A DNA stretch of 64,000 nucleotides from Marivirga aurantiaca (GCF_016679925.1 NZ_JAEQBW010000016.1:1-64000), one strand, 5' to 3'. Shown: positions 46,832 to 57,082, counted from the first letter of the stretch. Numbers and translations: made by a program. Notes: generated from the sequence alone by a model not told the origin.

Positions 46832-47770
46832 CTAATTCATTGAAACCACTATTTTACCTCTGGTATGGCCAGTGTCAATTTGCTCAAATGCCTCATTAAT
46901 CTCTTCGAGAGAATATTGCTTCTGAATAGGCACTTTTAAAGAACCTGCCTCTACCATTTCACGAATATGCTCTAACTCACGCGCATTAGGTGCTACAAAT
47001 ACAAAACGGAAATCTGTACCTTCCGGCAAGCCTTCCCCCTGGCTGGTGATGGATACCAATCTGCCACCTTTATGCAGACACTCAGCTCCTGTTTTCGTGG
47101 TTTCCCCTCCTACTGCATCAAAAACCAAAGGCACTCCTTCTTTTTCAATTTTCTTCACTTCCTCAGCTACATTGCCTTTTTTATAATCGATGCAATGATC
47201 TGCTCCCAATTCTTTCAAGTAAGCATGGTTTTTCTCACTGGCAACCGCTATTACTTTACTACCGTGGTATTTGGCCAGTTGTACTGCAAAAGTACCAACG
47301 CCACCGGATGCACCTAGTATTAAAACGGTTTCATCGGTTTTTAAATTACCTGCATCAAATAACGACTGGTAGGCGGTTAATCCTGCCAATGGAATGGCGC
47401 TGGCCTCTTCAAAGCTGATATTGATAGGCTTTTTAGCCAAATAGCTTTCTGGGATCGCTATATATTCAGCAAAGGTACCTTCTTGCAATTTAGGCCTTCG
47501 GGCATAAGCATATACTTCCTCTCCTTTTCTGAAGCGTGAGGCTCCATGTCCGCACTCTTCTACTTCACCGGCCATGTCCCAGCCTAATACAATAGGAAAT
47601 TCATAAGGAAGTCTGTCTTTCATATAGCCCAAAGACAACTTTTGGTCCACTGGATTAATACCACTGGCTTTGATTTTTACCAACACCATACCTTCACCCA
47701 CTTCTGGCTTATCAATGTCTTTTATTTTTAATTTCTGATTAAACTCTTCTAAAATTGCTGCTTTCATCAC
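46832..47770 (-). CDS. NADP-dependent medium-chain oxidoreductase (quinone-oxidoreductase-like)
   Basis: 312 residues of the zinc-independent MDR superfamily. GroES-like N-terminal domain with SGINPVDQKLSLGYMKDRLP and LGWDMAGEVEECG; the nucleotide-binding domain has LILGASGGVGTFAVQLAKYHG (about 148-168) and HCIDYKKGNVAEEV. The classic zinc-ligand cysteines are absent. The substrate is unknown. The start is MMKAAIL or MKAAIL; the difference is one residue. It is divergent from mnmE. Confidence 0.9.
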   Translation of the reverse strand: MMKAAILEEFNQKLKIKDIDKPEVGEGMVLVKIKASGINPVDQKLSLGYMKDRLPYEFPIVLGWDMAGEVEECGHGASRFRKGEEVYAYARRPKLQEGTFAEYIAIPESYLAKKPINISFEEASAIPLAGLTAYQSLFDAGNLKTDETVLILGASGGVGTFAVQLAKYHGSKVIAVASEKNHAYLKELGADHCIDYKKGNVAEEVKKIEKEGVPLVFDAVGGETTKTGAECLHKGGRLVSITSQGEGLPEGTDFRFVFVAPNARELEHIREMVEAGSLKVPIQKQYSLEEINEAFEQIDTGHTRGKIVVSMN

Positions 47771-47952
47771 CTAAAATTTTATGGTTTCTATTTACTTATC
47801 AGCTAACGAACTGGAAATAGAACTGTTTATAGAAATGTAAATTGTTAAGTGAGAGGTGGCTGCTTATTGGGTAAATAGCATGAGTGTTAAAGTTTTAAAG
47901 CTATTCTTCTAAAATAATTTTATAATCAATCTGAAATACTGAAATTTGCGCC

Positions 47953-49341
47953 ATGCAAATACCCAATCAAGATACCATTATTGCTTTATCCACCGCTCCC
48001 GGAGTAGGTGCCATTGCTGTCATCAGACTTTCAGGCCCTGAAGCTATTGAAATAGTAAATGATGTATTCCATGGCAAAAGCCTGACAGAGCAGGAAAGCC
48101 ATACGGCACATTTCGGCACTATACGGGACAATGAACGGGCAGATGGCATAGCAAAAATCATTGATGAAGTATTAGTCACCTTATTCATTGCGCCCAAATC
48201 CTTCACCAAAGAGAATGTAGTGGAAATTTCCTGCCACGGCTCACCCTTTATCGTGCAGCAAATCATTAAATTGTTTTTGCGGAAAGGCGTGCGTTTGGCC
48301 AAGCCGGGTGAATTTACGCAGCGAGCCTTCCTAAATGGCAAGTTTGATTTGGCACAAGCTGAAGCAGTGGCCGACCTGATTAATGCAGATACAGAAGCAG
48401 CACATACGGCAGCCCTTAACCAGATGCGTGGTGGCTTTTCAGAGCAGATTAAACAACTGCGCCAGGAGTTGATTCATTTTGCTTCCATGATAGAGCTGGA
48501 ATTGGATTTCGGTGAAGAAGATGTGGAATTTGCCGACAGACAGGATTTGAAAAACCTGGTGGAAAAATTATTGTCTGTCATAAAAATACTGGCCAACAGC
48601 TTTGATTTAGGCAATGTCATTAAAAACGGTGTACCCACTGTAATAGCCGGAAAACCCAATGCGGGAAAGTCCACCCTGCTAAATGCTTTATTGAATGAGG
48701 AAAAAGCTATTGTTTCTGACATAGCAGGTACCACCAGGGATTTTATTGAAGATGAAATTAACCTGGAAGGCGTGGTATTCCGATTTATTGATACAGCCGG
48801 GCTGCGAGAGACAGAGGATAAAGTGGAAGCCATTGGTGTGTCCCGTACAAGGGAGAAAATGAAGCAGGCTTCATTGATCATCTATTTGTTCGACATGAAG
48901 AATGATTCTATTGTGGAGATTCACCGTGACATCAATATGCTGGAAAATCTGGGTGTGCCTTTTATTAAAGTAGGCAATAAAGTAGATGAAGCGCAGCCTG
49001 AACTATATGAAAAATTGAAAGAAGGCAATGATGTGCTCTTTATCTCAGCCATCAATAAGGAAAACCTGGAGGCCCTGAAAACTAAGCTGGTGGAGACAGT
49101 CAATTTGGATAAATTCAAAACCGGTGACACAGTGGTCACCAACATCCGCCATTACGATAATCTTATCCAAACACAAAATGCTTTAACAGCAGTAATGACT
49201 GGATTGGAGAGTGACATAACCGGGGATTTCCTTGCCCTGGACATCCGTCAGGCATTGCATTACTTAGGTGAGATTACGGGTGAAATCACCACTGATGATT
49301 TGCTGTCGAATATATTTAGTAAGTTCTGTATCGGAAAGTAA
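47953..49341 (+). CDS. mnmE: tRNA uridine-5-carboxymethylaminomethyl(34) synthesis GTPase MnmE
   Basis: 462 residues, full length. The N-terminal tetrahydrofolate-binding domain begins [22 protein letters not shown]; the inserted G domain has [33 protein letters not shown] and VGNKVD; the protein ends in FSKFCIGK, the invariant C-x-GK motif. With MnmG it modifies U34 of several tRNAs. It is monocistronic. Confidence 0.97.
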   Translation: MQIPNQDTIIALSTAPGVGAIAVIRLSGPEAIEIVNDVFHGKSLTEQESHTAHFGTIRDNERADGIAKIIDEVLVTLFIAPKSFTKENVVEISCHGSPFIVQQIIKLFLRKGVRLAKPGEFTQRAFLNGKFDLAQAEAVADLINADTEAAHTAALNQMRGGFSEQIKQLRQELIHFASMIELELDFGEEDVEFADRQDLKNLVEKLLSVIKILANSFDLGNVIKNGVPTVIAGKPNAGKSTLLNALLNEEKAIVSDIAGTTRDFIEDEINLEGVVFRFIDTAGLRETEDKVEAIGVSRTREKMKQASLIIYLFDMKNDSIVEIHRDINMLENLGVPFIKVGNKVDEAQPELYEKLKEGNDVLFISAINKENLEALKTKLVETVNLDKFKTGDTVVTNIRHYDNLIQTQNALTAVMTGLESDITGDFLALDIRQALHYLGEITGEITTDDLLSNIFSKFCIGK

Positions 49342-49522
49342 TTTCAAAAACCAGAATAACCTCCCTTTATTTAAAATGGGCTAATCAAAGCACCGCCTTC
49401 TTTAACCTTCCTTTGACTAAAAATAGCCTCTATTAAATTAAGAAACTTTAAGATTGCTTTATATTAAAAAAACTATTGCTTACATTAGTATAGATATATG
49501 TTTAACCTAATCTTATAAAAGC

Positions 49523-49897
49523 ATGAAAAAATCTATTTTAATTATGTTACTATTCGGACTTGGATTATTCTACTCTAATCAAGTAGTTGCCCAAATTTCA
49601 AGTGCCCCAACCTGGCAGGATGGTTATGATGATGGTTTTAATGAAGGGAAAAATTTAGCTTTACAAGGAAATTACTCTTTGTACCAACAATTTTCCAATT
49701 CATACAGTACCTACCCACAGCGATTTCCTAATGAACAACAAAACTACCCCTATTTTTCCGGAAAATATGTAGGACTTTATTACGGATGGCAAGCATATTA
49801 TAACCCAAATCCTCCTGGTGGTGGAGGAAGTGGTGGCGGTGGCGGGGGAGGAAATGGTGGTCCAATTACAGGGCCTTCCACTCCATATGATAACTAA
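49523..49897 (+). CDS. small secreted glycine-rich protein, unknown
   Basis: 124 residues. Signal peptide 1-23 (LFGLGLFYSNQVVAQ); the mature part, APTWQDGYDDGFNEGKNLALQGN and YVGLYYGWQAYY, is aromatic-rich and reminiscent of phage-like DGYxxGxxEG segments; the tail is a Gly-rich low-complexity run. No family is recognised. It is monocistronic and has a strong terminator. Confidence 0.75.
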   Translation: MKKSILIMLLFGLGLFYSNQVVAQISSAPTWQDGYDDGFNEGKNLALQGNYSLYQQFSNSYSTYPQRFPNEQQNYPYFSGKYVGLYYGWQAYYNPNPPGGGGSGGGGGGGNGGPITGPSTPYDN

Positions 49898-49905
49898 GTA
49901 AACTC

Positions 49906-49938
49906 AAAAGCAGAAATGAACAGTTTCTGCTTTTTTTT
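49906..49938 (+). terminator. intrinsic terminator
   Basis: AAAAGCAGAAA (49906-49916) pairs with TTTCTGCTTTT (49924-49934) and is followed by more T. Confidence 0.9.
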
Positions 49939-50414
49939 ATCATATTTTGATCCGTTAACACATTTTCACAGGCATTTGCTATTTCCAATGCGGTCATACG
50001 CTTTCTCTCCTTTTATAAAATCTTCAAGCTGTTACAGCCTGCTGAATTCGGTCAATACATAAATGACTGTCCTGATACTTCATTTCAGTACTTATTTTAC
50101 CATTCATATTCTTAACACTATTTTTGGATCGGAAAAGTACCATTTAGAAATGTTCACTATATAATTTTGAGTGTTCCATCATCTGGTTATAATAAGCTGG
50201 ACATGAAATCCATGTCAAAGATTTAAACTATACCCTTCGTGAAGAAAAACCTTATTTATGTTCTTTCATTTTACTTTTACCCTGCTTAAGAATCTTCTTA
50301 TAAAAGAATTATTTACTCCCCCTAAATATTTCTATTGCTTTTCATAAACTAATATTATATCTTTCAATATACTTTGTAATTCTATGTATATAGAAAGCGA
50401 ATTAAATCAACTAT
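49939..50414. other. 476-bp intergenic region
   Basis: No open frame or repeat of note is seen. Just before the PadR gene, TCTATGTATATAGA (50381-50394) has 5-bp inverted arms and could be a PadR operator, but the sequence is AT-rich and the match may be chance. Confidence 0.4.
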
Positions 50415-50756
50415 ATGATCTCAAAAAACTTAACAGCAGCTTCAACAAAAGCCATTATCCTGGGAATACTTAAGCAGGGAAATAGCTATGGATACCTGAT
50501 CATTAAGAAAATAAAAAAGATGTCGGGTGGGAAAATGGAATATTCCGATGGGATGCTTTACCCGGTGCTCCACAGGCTTGAGAAGGACGGACTGATTCAA
50601 TCCAACTGGACCATGAGCGAGGATACAAGGCCAAGAAAATATTACGAAATTACTGAAGCAGGTAAACAGGCACTTCTGGAAGAAAAAGAGCAGTGGTTGC
50701 AGGTAAATACCGTGCTTGAAAAACTGTGGAATCTAAAACCTGATACTAATTATTAA
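50415..50756 (+). CDS. PadR-family transcriptional regulator
   Basis: 113 residues. The winged-helix pattern AIILGILKQGNSYGYLIIKKIKKMSGGKMEYSDGMLYPVLHRLEKDGLIQSNW (about 13-65) and YYEITEAGKQAL are diagnostic. In Bacteroidota such genes commonly precede FtsX/MacB-like permeases, and here one follows after 2 bp, so it probably represses this pair. Confidence 0.94.
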   Translation: MISKNLTAASTKAIILGILKQGNSYGYLIIKKIKKMSGGKMEYSDGMLYPVLHRLEKDGLIQSNWTMSEDTRPRKYYEITEAGKQALLEEKEQWLQVNTVLEKLWNLKPDTNY

Positions 50757-50758
50757 TT

Positions 50759-53386
50759 ATGTTCGATCTCGAAAAAGCATTAACACTATGGCTCCGGTCA
50801 TTCAGGAAGTATCGCGCTTTTGATCATGGTGCTATTCGGGAAATGGAGCTGCACCTCAGAGACCATATGGATGACCTCCTGGCCGAAGGACACTCTGAAC
50901 AGCAAGCCTTTGAGATGGCAGTGGCAGAATTTGGAGAAATTAGCCCAATGGCTGATGAAGAATTTTCAAATATTAAAAGTAAAACCACCATCAGCTCCTT
51001 AATACATACTGCTATGTTTAAAAACTATTCGAAGGTTTCTATCAGAAGTTTGATGAGAAATCCTTTAAACTCCTTCATCAATATTTTTGGTTTATCTGTT
51101 GCCATAGGCCTTGCCATTTTTGTGTATGCTTATATCCAGTGGGTACATAAGACAGACCAGTTTCATGAGAATAAGGAAAAAGTACAGCTTGTCACCTTCT
51201 TTGCAGATCGGGATGGTAGCTCCCAGCAGTTTGCAAAAACACCACGACCTCTGGCTGAGATGCTTAAGAATGATTTTTCAAATATCGAAAAAGTCTGCCG
51301 CATAGAGGACCGGAATGTAGTGGTAAAGCATGAGGATAATGTATTTCATGAAGGGGTAAGATTTACTGATCCTGAATTCCTGGAGATGTTTACTTTTCCA
51401 TTGAAATGGGGAACAGCCGCCTCATTGAAAGATATGAACAGCATCATTCTCAGCGAGAAAATGTCCGTCAAATACTTTGGCGAGGAAAATCCTGTAGGTC
51501 GTGATATTCTTCTGAAGTTTGACGAAACAAGAAGCAAAGCTTTTAAAGTGGCAGGAGTCGCTCAAAAATTCCCTGTTGCACATACTATTGATTTTAATTT
51601 TCTCATCAATTTTGAGAATTTGCGCATATCCGCTCCTGAATATGATTTCCATGACTGGAATCAGTTTGTCAATGCTACCTTCATACAGCTTGCTGAGCCT
51701 GCTGACATAACAAGCTTAGAGCAAGGAATGGAAAAATATAAGCTCATTCAAAATAAAGCTGTCGATAAAGATTGGGCCATTTCTTCTTTTGGATTTGAGC
51801 CGCTGGCCACCTTACATAAAAGATCAGGAGATATAAGAGATGGCATTGCAAGAAACTCTGCTGATAATTTAAAATCGATTTATTTCTTATCATTCGTTGT
51901 AGCATTTATGCTAATTCTGGCATGCATGAATTATATCAATATAGCCATAGTCTCTTCTACTAAAAGGCTGAAGGAAATTGGGGTAAGAAAAACAATTGGC
52001 GCTTCCAGGAAAGTGATTATCATACAATTCCTGACGGAAAATATTGTGGTAACTTCCTTTGCCTTACTACTTGGCGTTTTAATTGGGTTTTTCCTTTTTA
52101 TTCCATGGTTTGAAGGCCTCTGGGGCTTTAGCATGGGGTTCAGCTTTACTGATCCCACTCTTTGGATATACCTTTCTGCCATTCTGTTATTCACCGCCCT
52201 GATATCAGGTAGCTATCCCGCTTTTTATATTTCGTCATTTAAAGTAACAGGCATTTTAAAGGGTTCGCTCAGGTTTGGACAAAAAAATCCGTTAACGAAA
52301 CTTTTGCTGGGTTTTCAGCTGGTGTTAGCATGTATTTTTATCACTGCTGCAGTAACTTTCTCATTGAACACCAACTATTTGTCAAAGCGGAGCTGGGGAT
52401 ATGATAACAGGCAAGCGCTTTTTCTAACTGTTCCTGATTATGCCGGCTTCGAGAAAATGAAAGCAGTACTGGGGCAGGATCCTTCCATATTATCAATTTC
52501 AGGCTCAGAACACCATATTGGCAAGAGCCATGCAACATCAATTTTAAAGAAACCCGATCGCCAATTTGAGGTGGATCAATTATCTGTGGATGCCAATTAT
52601 TTTCAGACGATGGGAATAGATCTTTCTGAAGGGCGGGTTTTCAAGGAAGATTATGAGAGCGACAAGAATAAAATAGTGGTTAATGAAACTTTTGTCAGCA
52701 GCCTGGGCCTTAAAGATCCGCTGGGTGAATTATACAAAATTGATACCCTGGAATATGAAATTATAGGTGTGGTGAATGATTTTCACAGCTATAGCTTTTC
52801 AGAAATAATTAAGCCGGGCATTTTTAAACTGGCCGATAAAAAAGACTATATATACCTGTCATTAAGGGTAGTTCCCGGCTCAGAAAGGGAGACTTATAAA
52901 GCTATACAGGCTACATGGATTCAGCTATATCCGGAAATACCCTTTGATGGCGGGTATCAGGAAGCTGTTTGGGGCAATTATTATGAACAAATAGCTATTC
53001 ATGCTGAGGTATGGCAGGTTTTTGCGGCTATAGCCATTCTACTGGCATGCCTGGGCTTATATGGGCTGGTTACATTAAATGTTGCCGGACGGGTAAAGGA
53101 ATTTAGTATCCGCAAAACTTTAGGAGCGGGAGTAAAAAACATTGCCATCAATGTCTCCCGACAATACATCATTTTGTTTTCACTAGCAATTGTTATAGGC
53201 GCTCCGATTAGTCTTTATCTGATGAAGTTAATCTTCAGTCTCTCCTATCGTTATCACGTGCCGATCACCTATGAAATCATCGTTATTTCGGTGGCTATTC
53301 TTGTGCTGGTTTTTTTGCTTACTATTTCAACACAAATCAGAAAAGTACTGGTGTCAAATCCTGTAGAGGGCTTGAAGGTGGAGTAG
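50759..53386 (+). CDS. MacB/FtsX-like ABC permease with N-terminal permease-prefix domain
   Basis: 875 residues. The first 90 (WLRSFRKYRAFDHGAIREMELHLRDHMDDLLAEGHSEQQAFEMAVAEFGEI) are a permease-prefix domain. Four transmembrane segments per FtsX unit occur in two units (about 100-480 and 510-875), each with MacB_PCD periplasmic parts and the FtsX motifs RLKEIGVRKTIGASRKVII and RVKEFSIRKTLGAGVKNI. No ATP-binding gene is adjacent. These permeases usually serve peptide or antimicrobial efflux, or act as mechanotransmission complexes; the substrate is unknown. Confidence 0.92.
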   Translation: MFDLEKALTLWLRSFRKYRAFDHGAIREMELHLRDHMDDLLAEGHSEQQAFEMAVAEFGEISPMADEEFSNIKSKTTISSLIHTAMFKNYSKVSIRSLMRNPLNSFINIFGLSVAIGLAIFVYAYIQWVHKTDQFHENKEKVQLVTFFADRDGSSQQFAKTPRPLAEMLKNDFSNIEKVCRIEDRNVVVKHEDNVFHEGVRFTDPEFLEMFTFPLKWGTAASLKDMNSIILSEKMSVKYFGEENPVGRDILLKFDETRSKAFKVAGVAQKFPVAHTIDFNFLINFENLRISAPEYDFHDWNQFVNATFIQLAEPADITSLEQGMEKYKLIQNKAVDKDWAISSFGFEPLATLHKRSGDIRDGIARNSADNLKSIYFLSFVVAFMLILACMNYINIAIVSSTKRLKEIGVRKTIGASRKVIIIQFLTENIVVTSFALLLGVLIGFFLFIPWFEGLWGFSMGFSFTDPTLWIYLSAILLFTALISGSYPAFYISSFKVTGILKGSLRFGQKNPLTKLLLGFQLVLACIFITAAVTFSLNTNYLSKRSWGYDNRQALFLTVPDYAGFEKMKAVLGQDPSILSISGSEHHIGKSHATSILKKPDRQFEVDQLSVDANYFQTMGIDLSEGRVFKEDYESDKNKIVVNETFVSSLGLKDPLGELYKIDTLEYEIIGVVNDFHSYSFSEIIKPGIFKLADKKDYIYLSLRVVPGSERETYKAIQATWIQLYPEIPFDGGYQEAVWGNYYEQIAIHAEVWQVFAAIAILLACLGLYGLVTLNVAGRVKEFSIRKTLGAGVKNIAINVSRQYIILFSLAIVIGAPISLYLMKLIFSLSYRYHVPITYEIIVISVAILVLVFLLTISTQIRKVLVSNPVEGLKVE

Positions 53387-53799
53387 AGCGGAAGAGAATG
53401 AAAAGAATACGTAACTTATTGCTGCATTTATTGCCACAATAAAACTTATATGTCTGTTGGTCTGATCGTTTTATGTGACGATTGGACCAGTTCTTATACT
53501 TTAAATTTAACAATTGAATGTTTACAGATGGGCTTACTAAAATAAACCAAACCCTTTATATTCCCCCAATCTAAATTTAGTAGAGTGAATGCTCGCTCGA
53601 GTTCTCAGGAAAATCTCAAGTTTTTAATTTTCGGGTCCGGACCGCAAAAGCTTCTCATAATAAGAAGCTTTTGCGGTTTAGACAGTTTTATATTAAAGTA
53701 TAAGGCAACCAAATTACAATATCCGACAAAGCAAACAAAACCGCTCCTATTACATTGGTAGCTTAAATGATTCTAAGTAAAAACAAAATAATCATCATC
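53387..53799. other. 413-bp intergenic region with a long perfect hairpin
   Basis: ACCGCAAAAGCTTCT (53641-53655) and AGAAGCTTTTGCGGT (53663-53677) form a perfect 15-bp stem with a 7-nt loop. The palindrome GGTCCGGACC (53634-53643) overlaps its left foot. The hairpin is not followed by a long U-run. The rest shows no coding feature. Confidence 0.7.
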
Positions 53800-54813
53800 C
53801 TAACTCCTTGGTATTATCTCTACATTATCAATTACCAATAAAAGATCCTGGTATTCGGATAGGTTGGAGAATTCTATTTGTCCCCTGAAATTTCCTGCTC
53901 CATTGTATTTAAGTATAAAAGGGAATTTAAAATAACCATCTTCTGTGGAACGAGCACTTGGAATACTGTAAGTTGAAGTTACTTTTAAGCCTGTAGAACA
54001 AATATCCTGAAAAGATATTAGCACTTTAAAACCTTCTGACGAAATCAACTCTTCTGTTACATTTTTACCTGATTTGGCATCTACCAGTTTAAATTGCAGA
54101 TCTATTTCGGCTCCTTTCGTTACTACCACCGGAGGCGTGAATAATTTTCTCTTATTCTTTTCTCTGGTAAAATTCATTTCAATAGCATTAGAGCCATTTA
54201 TTCCTTTATCAGAAATTCGCAGTGAATCCGGCAAATAACTATAATTCCAGCCTTGTTGGGCCAAATCTTTTTTTGTTTCAATATCATCAAAATTAAAAGT
54301 GTAAGTTTTATCTTTCTCTAATGTTTCCGGATCAAATACTCTGTTAAGGTAAGTCACTTTATTATCAGACATGTCCGAATCTATGGGTTTCAATGACCTG
54401 TCTTTTTTATACGTTTCTAAATCTATAAGATATGACTCAACAGTTATTTCGTACAAACCGGGCTGTGATAAATCAATAGGTGCAAACCTGAAATTCATCC
54501 AGCCTGGTGTGAAGCCTCTAAAATCATAGACTGCTTCCTCCTTAAGTAAAACCTCTCCATCTGATAATCTTTTTATTTGAACAGATCCAAATTGCGGTTT
54601 ACCAGCTTTATTAAAATTATCACCTCGGTTTTCAACCCTAAACTGAAGCTTAGTAACCTGGCTTCTCGGGCAGTTACTAAATGGAACATAATCGCCTCTA
54701 GGGTATTCTGGTATATCTATGGATTTAATACCTATATTTATTTCTTGTGAAAATAACTGGTAAGACATTAATGAAGTACAAGCAAGGATCAAAATAACTC
54801 TATCAAAATTCAT
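53800..54813 (-). CDS. secreted protein, unknown, possible carbohydrate-binding-like C-terminal domain
   Basis: 337 residues with a signal peptide (1-22, ending LFSQ). Residues about 30-150 form an Ig-like domain with RVENRGDNFNKAGKPQFGSVQIKRL; the C-terminal part (about 165-337) has a beta-jelly-roll-like pattern with DDIETKKDLAQQGWNYSY, INGSNAIEMNF and LLLVIDNVEIIP, as in some MAM or CBM-like modules. No catalytic motif or T9SS tail is seen. Monocistronic. Confidence 0.7.
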   Translation of the reverse strand: MNFDRVILILACTSLMSYQLFSQEINIGIKSIDIPEYPRGDYVPFSNCPRSQVTKLQFRVENRGDNFNKAGKPQFGSVQIKRLSDGEVLLKEEAVYDFRGFTPGWMNFRFAPIDLSQPGLYEITVESYLIDLETYKKDRSLKPIDSDMSDNKVTYLNRVFDPETLEKDKTYTFNFDDIETKKDLAQQGWNYSYLPDSLRISDKGINGSNAIEMNFTREKNKRKLFTPPVVVTKGAEIDLQFKLVDAKSGKNVTEELISSEGFKVLISFQDICSTGLKVTSTYSIPSARSTEDGYFKFPFILKYNGAGNFRGQIEFSNLSEYQDLLLVIDNVEIIPRS

Positions 54814-55015
54814 ATTTTTTCATTTATTAATTTAATTAATCGCTAAATATATAAATAGAACAACAAAATACTACTACATCATGTGTGATTTATTATGCCT
54901 AACTTTGAATTTCCAGTCCAATACTTTAACAAATCAGACCTCCTACAATGCATTTTAATAAGATAATGTTTTAAAAGGGGCATTTTCGAAACTTCCTGAT
55001 GCAGTTCCCGATAAA

Positions 55016-55408
55016 TTATCCCGGTTTCATTACTCGCTTAAATTGTAAGGAAGTATTACCAAAATTGATTAACAATCCAATTTCAAGGCCATAAGCTTCT
55101 AAATAATTAATGGCTTGTGCCAAATGGACATCTTCTAATTCTTTCACAGCCTTTATTTCCAGCAAAATTTTATCCTCCACAAAAAAATCTACTCTTCTAG
55201 TCCCTACATGCTCACCTTTATATTTCAAGGGCATTTCCAGCTCCCGAACATGATCGAGTTTTTGTAAATTCAATTCTATTGATAAGGCACGCTGATACAC
55301 TACTTCTTGAAATCCATTGCCCATTTGGCGGTGAACTTCCATAGCGCAGCCAATGATTTTACCTGTCAATTCAGAATGCTCGTATCGCTCATTGATTGTT
55401 GTCTTCAT
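55016..55408 (-). CDS. GxxExxY-family protein
   Basis: The start at 55408 (MKTTINERYEHSELTGKIIG) gives 130 residues, the usual form; a longer frame from 55462 adds 18 atypical residues. The family pattern is clear: AMEVHRQMGNGFQEVVYQRALSIEL (G-x-x-E-x-x-Y), RVDFFVEDKILLEIKAVKELEDVHLAQAINYLEAYGLEIGLLINFG. The RVDFFV...LEIKA part resembles a PD-(D/E)xK nuclease core. The function is unknown. A 78-bp repeat lies in its 5' region. Confidence 0.92.
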   Translation of the reverse strand: MKTTINERYEHSELTGKIIGCAMEVHRQMGNGFQEVVYQRALSIELNLQKLDHVRELEMPLKYKGEHVGTRRVDFFVEDKILLEIKAVKELEDVHLAQAINYLEAYGLEIGLLINFGNTSLQFKRVMKPG

Positions 55409-55462
55409 CTCTTTGTCTCCAGCTATGATTTTTTTGATTGGATGATGGACTAGGATGGTCAA

Positions 55463-55540
55463 AAATCATAGTATTCCTCTAATCATTTCAATCATAGTTG
55501 AAGACTATTCATGGAGTAGAATGTCATCAGCTTATTTTGT
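55463..55540. repeat. 78-bp direct repeat, left copy (GxxExxY 5' region)
   Basis: Begins AAATCATAGTATTCCTCTAA and ends CAGCTTATTTTGT. More than 90% identical by eye to 58239-58317, in the same orientation. It contains spaced AATCAT(AG) words. Confidence 0.9.
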
Positions 55541-55573
55541 ACCATATTGGCCTAGGCAACAGGCTAACATTTT

Positions 55574-56188
55574 CTAAGGTAGTTTCTTCAATCTCTCCCT
55601 TAAAAGCTCTCCTATTGCTTTACCAATAGGTTTGAACTCTTCAGCATCAAATTCATCTGTTTTGGCATTATTGCACCAGTAGCAGGCTGGTACACAATTT
55701 TCATTAGAGTATTCCTGGTTAGGTTCTTTACGATCAATTTCCATTCTCCAGCCTCTCTCGTTCTTTTTATAAATCTTTTTATTGTGGACCAACTCTAAAA
55801 TTTCATTTAGGGTTATCTCACAATAATAACAAGTATCGGCCTCCTGAAGCTCTTTAAATTTGTCTGGTTGCAACTGATTTCTAAACACTTTGTGAAAATA
55901 CTCTTTTCTCCAATTTGGCAACATTTGTTTTAAATCTCTTTCCGCCTCTTTCATAGATAAATAAATGTCATCAATCTGCATATCCGTGCCTGACAGATTT
56001 TGCTTCCTTTTAGTATGATAGAACTCAGCAGTGAATTTATTGATTAAGCTTTGTTTACCCGAAAGGTCATATTGCAAAAACTCTTCCAGCAGGAAAGAAT
56101 CTACTGCCTGACCGTTGATGATTTTATCAAAAAGAAAGATCCTTAATCTGGATTTGAAACTGTTATTTGATTTTGATAGATAGGTCAT
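55574..56188 (-). CDS. HNH endonuclease domain protein
   Basis: 204 residues. The C-terminal half has the zinc-finger HNH pattern: CYYC (about 121-124), MEIDRKEPNQEYSNENCVPACYWCNNAKTDEF with the metal-binding region and the second CxxC pair. The N-terminal half (about 1-115) is helical and unrecognised. It may be a defence-type or orphan nuclease; there is no partner ATPase gene intact nearby. It lies between the two copies of the 78-bp repeat. Confidence 0.88.
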   Translation of the reverse strand: MTYLSKSNNSFKSRLRIFLFDKIINGQAVDSFLLEEFLQYDLSGKQSLINKFTAEFYHTKRKQNLSGTDMQIDDIYLSMKEAERDLKQMLPNWRKEYFHKVFRNQLQPDKFKELQEADTCYYCEITLNEILELVHNKKIYKKNERGWRMEIDRKEPNQEYSNENCVPACYWCNNAKTDEFDAEEFKPIGKAIGELLRERLKKLP

Positions 56189-56487
56189 GTTAGTTTATTA
56201 AATTAAGCTAAAACATCTTGCAGTTTTTAGAGAAAGGGGTTGTGTTGCTGCTGTATTCTAAGCATAAACAAAATAATTCTTCCTCTACATTAAATCTTAA
56301 TTTCAAAATAAAAAGCTTTATAATGGAGTCAACCGCGCTAAAAATATACAATTTTCGCCAACATTTGGCCATACATGCTTTTCGTAATTTGAATCAAAAG
56401 AACTAAAGTCACTCATTTCATAAATTTTATTAGTAGTTTGAGAATAACTCTTAACTTCAGGCTCTCACATTTTAAAAGTACATAAAC
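56189..56487. other. 299-bp gap, no supported gene
   Basis: A 62-codon open frame (56218-56406) has no family features, atypical composition and no initiation context; it is regarded as chance. Nothing else is seen. Confidence 0.5.
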
Positions 56488-56980
56488 GTGAATTTATTAA
56501 ACCATCAACAAAAAGCTATAGAAACTCTTTTACCACTGATTGAAAAAAGATTAAGGCTCAATGCAGTTATGGTTAATGGGTCTGGATCAAATCGAACACT
56601 GGCTAATTTAATATTCGAATACTGTCGAAAAAATTCTTTTAATAAAAGAGTTCTATTATTAACTAAAAGAAGCGTACTAGCTTCCCAGTTGCGTAAATCT
56701 ATTGATGATGTTTTTCGATCAGCTGGCTAAAAATCTACTTCATCTCGATTACAAAAAATCAGGTAAAGACAATATTTGGGAAAATGAAGACTATTATGAA
56801 TTGTTTGTAGAATTATTAATCTCATTTAGTAAACCTAATCATCCGAATGTTCAAGAAGAAATATTAAGGCTAAAATCCAATAGCAATAAGATAATCCACA
56901 TTGGCAAAATTAAAAGATCAGTAAAAACAGAAGATTATAAAACACTATTAAACGTATTTGATTTGGTTATTGCTTATTGA
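56488..56980 (+). pseudogene. frameshifted remnant of a helicase-like (SF2) protein
   Basis: The first part (56488-56730, GTG start) encodes LNHQQKAIETLLPLIEKRLRLNAVMVNGSGSNRTLANLIFEYCRKNSFNKRVLLLTKRSVLASQLRKSIDDVF, resembling the start of a restriction-type SF2 helicase (Q-x-x-AI, a Walker A region, RVLLLTKR-x-LASQ). The Walker A is broken: GSGSNRT lacks Lys. After IDDV the frame shifts by one base in a T5 run (56709-56713) and continues as FDQLAKNLLHLDYKKSGKD to VFDLVIAY and a stop at 56980. Dropping one T joins both parts into about 163 codons. A full-length enzyme would be several times larger, so it is a decayed relic. Confidence 0.65.
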
Positions 56981-57082
56981 AAATTATTTCTGAAATAGAT
57001 ATCACCCCTCAAAAACCTCCTTCAACATATGGTTATGATGTAACTGCAATTAACTTCATATATTGAATTATACAATAGCCTT

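Noticed and set aside
48474-48881. 135-codon frame antisense to mnmE
   Set aside because: mnmE is complete with all motifs; the antisense frame is Ser-rich with no family signal.
56218-56406. 62-codon plus-strand open frame
   Set aside because: No family features, no initiation context, and an ordinary length for chance in AT-rich DNA.
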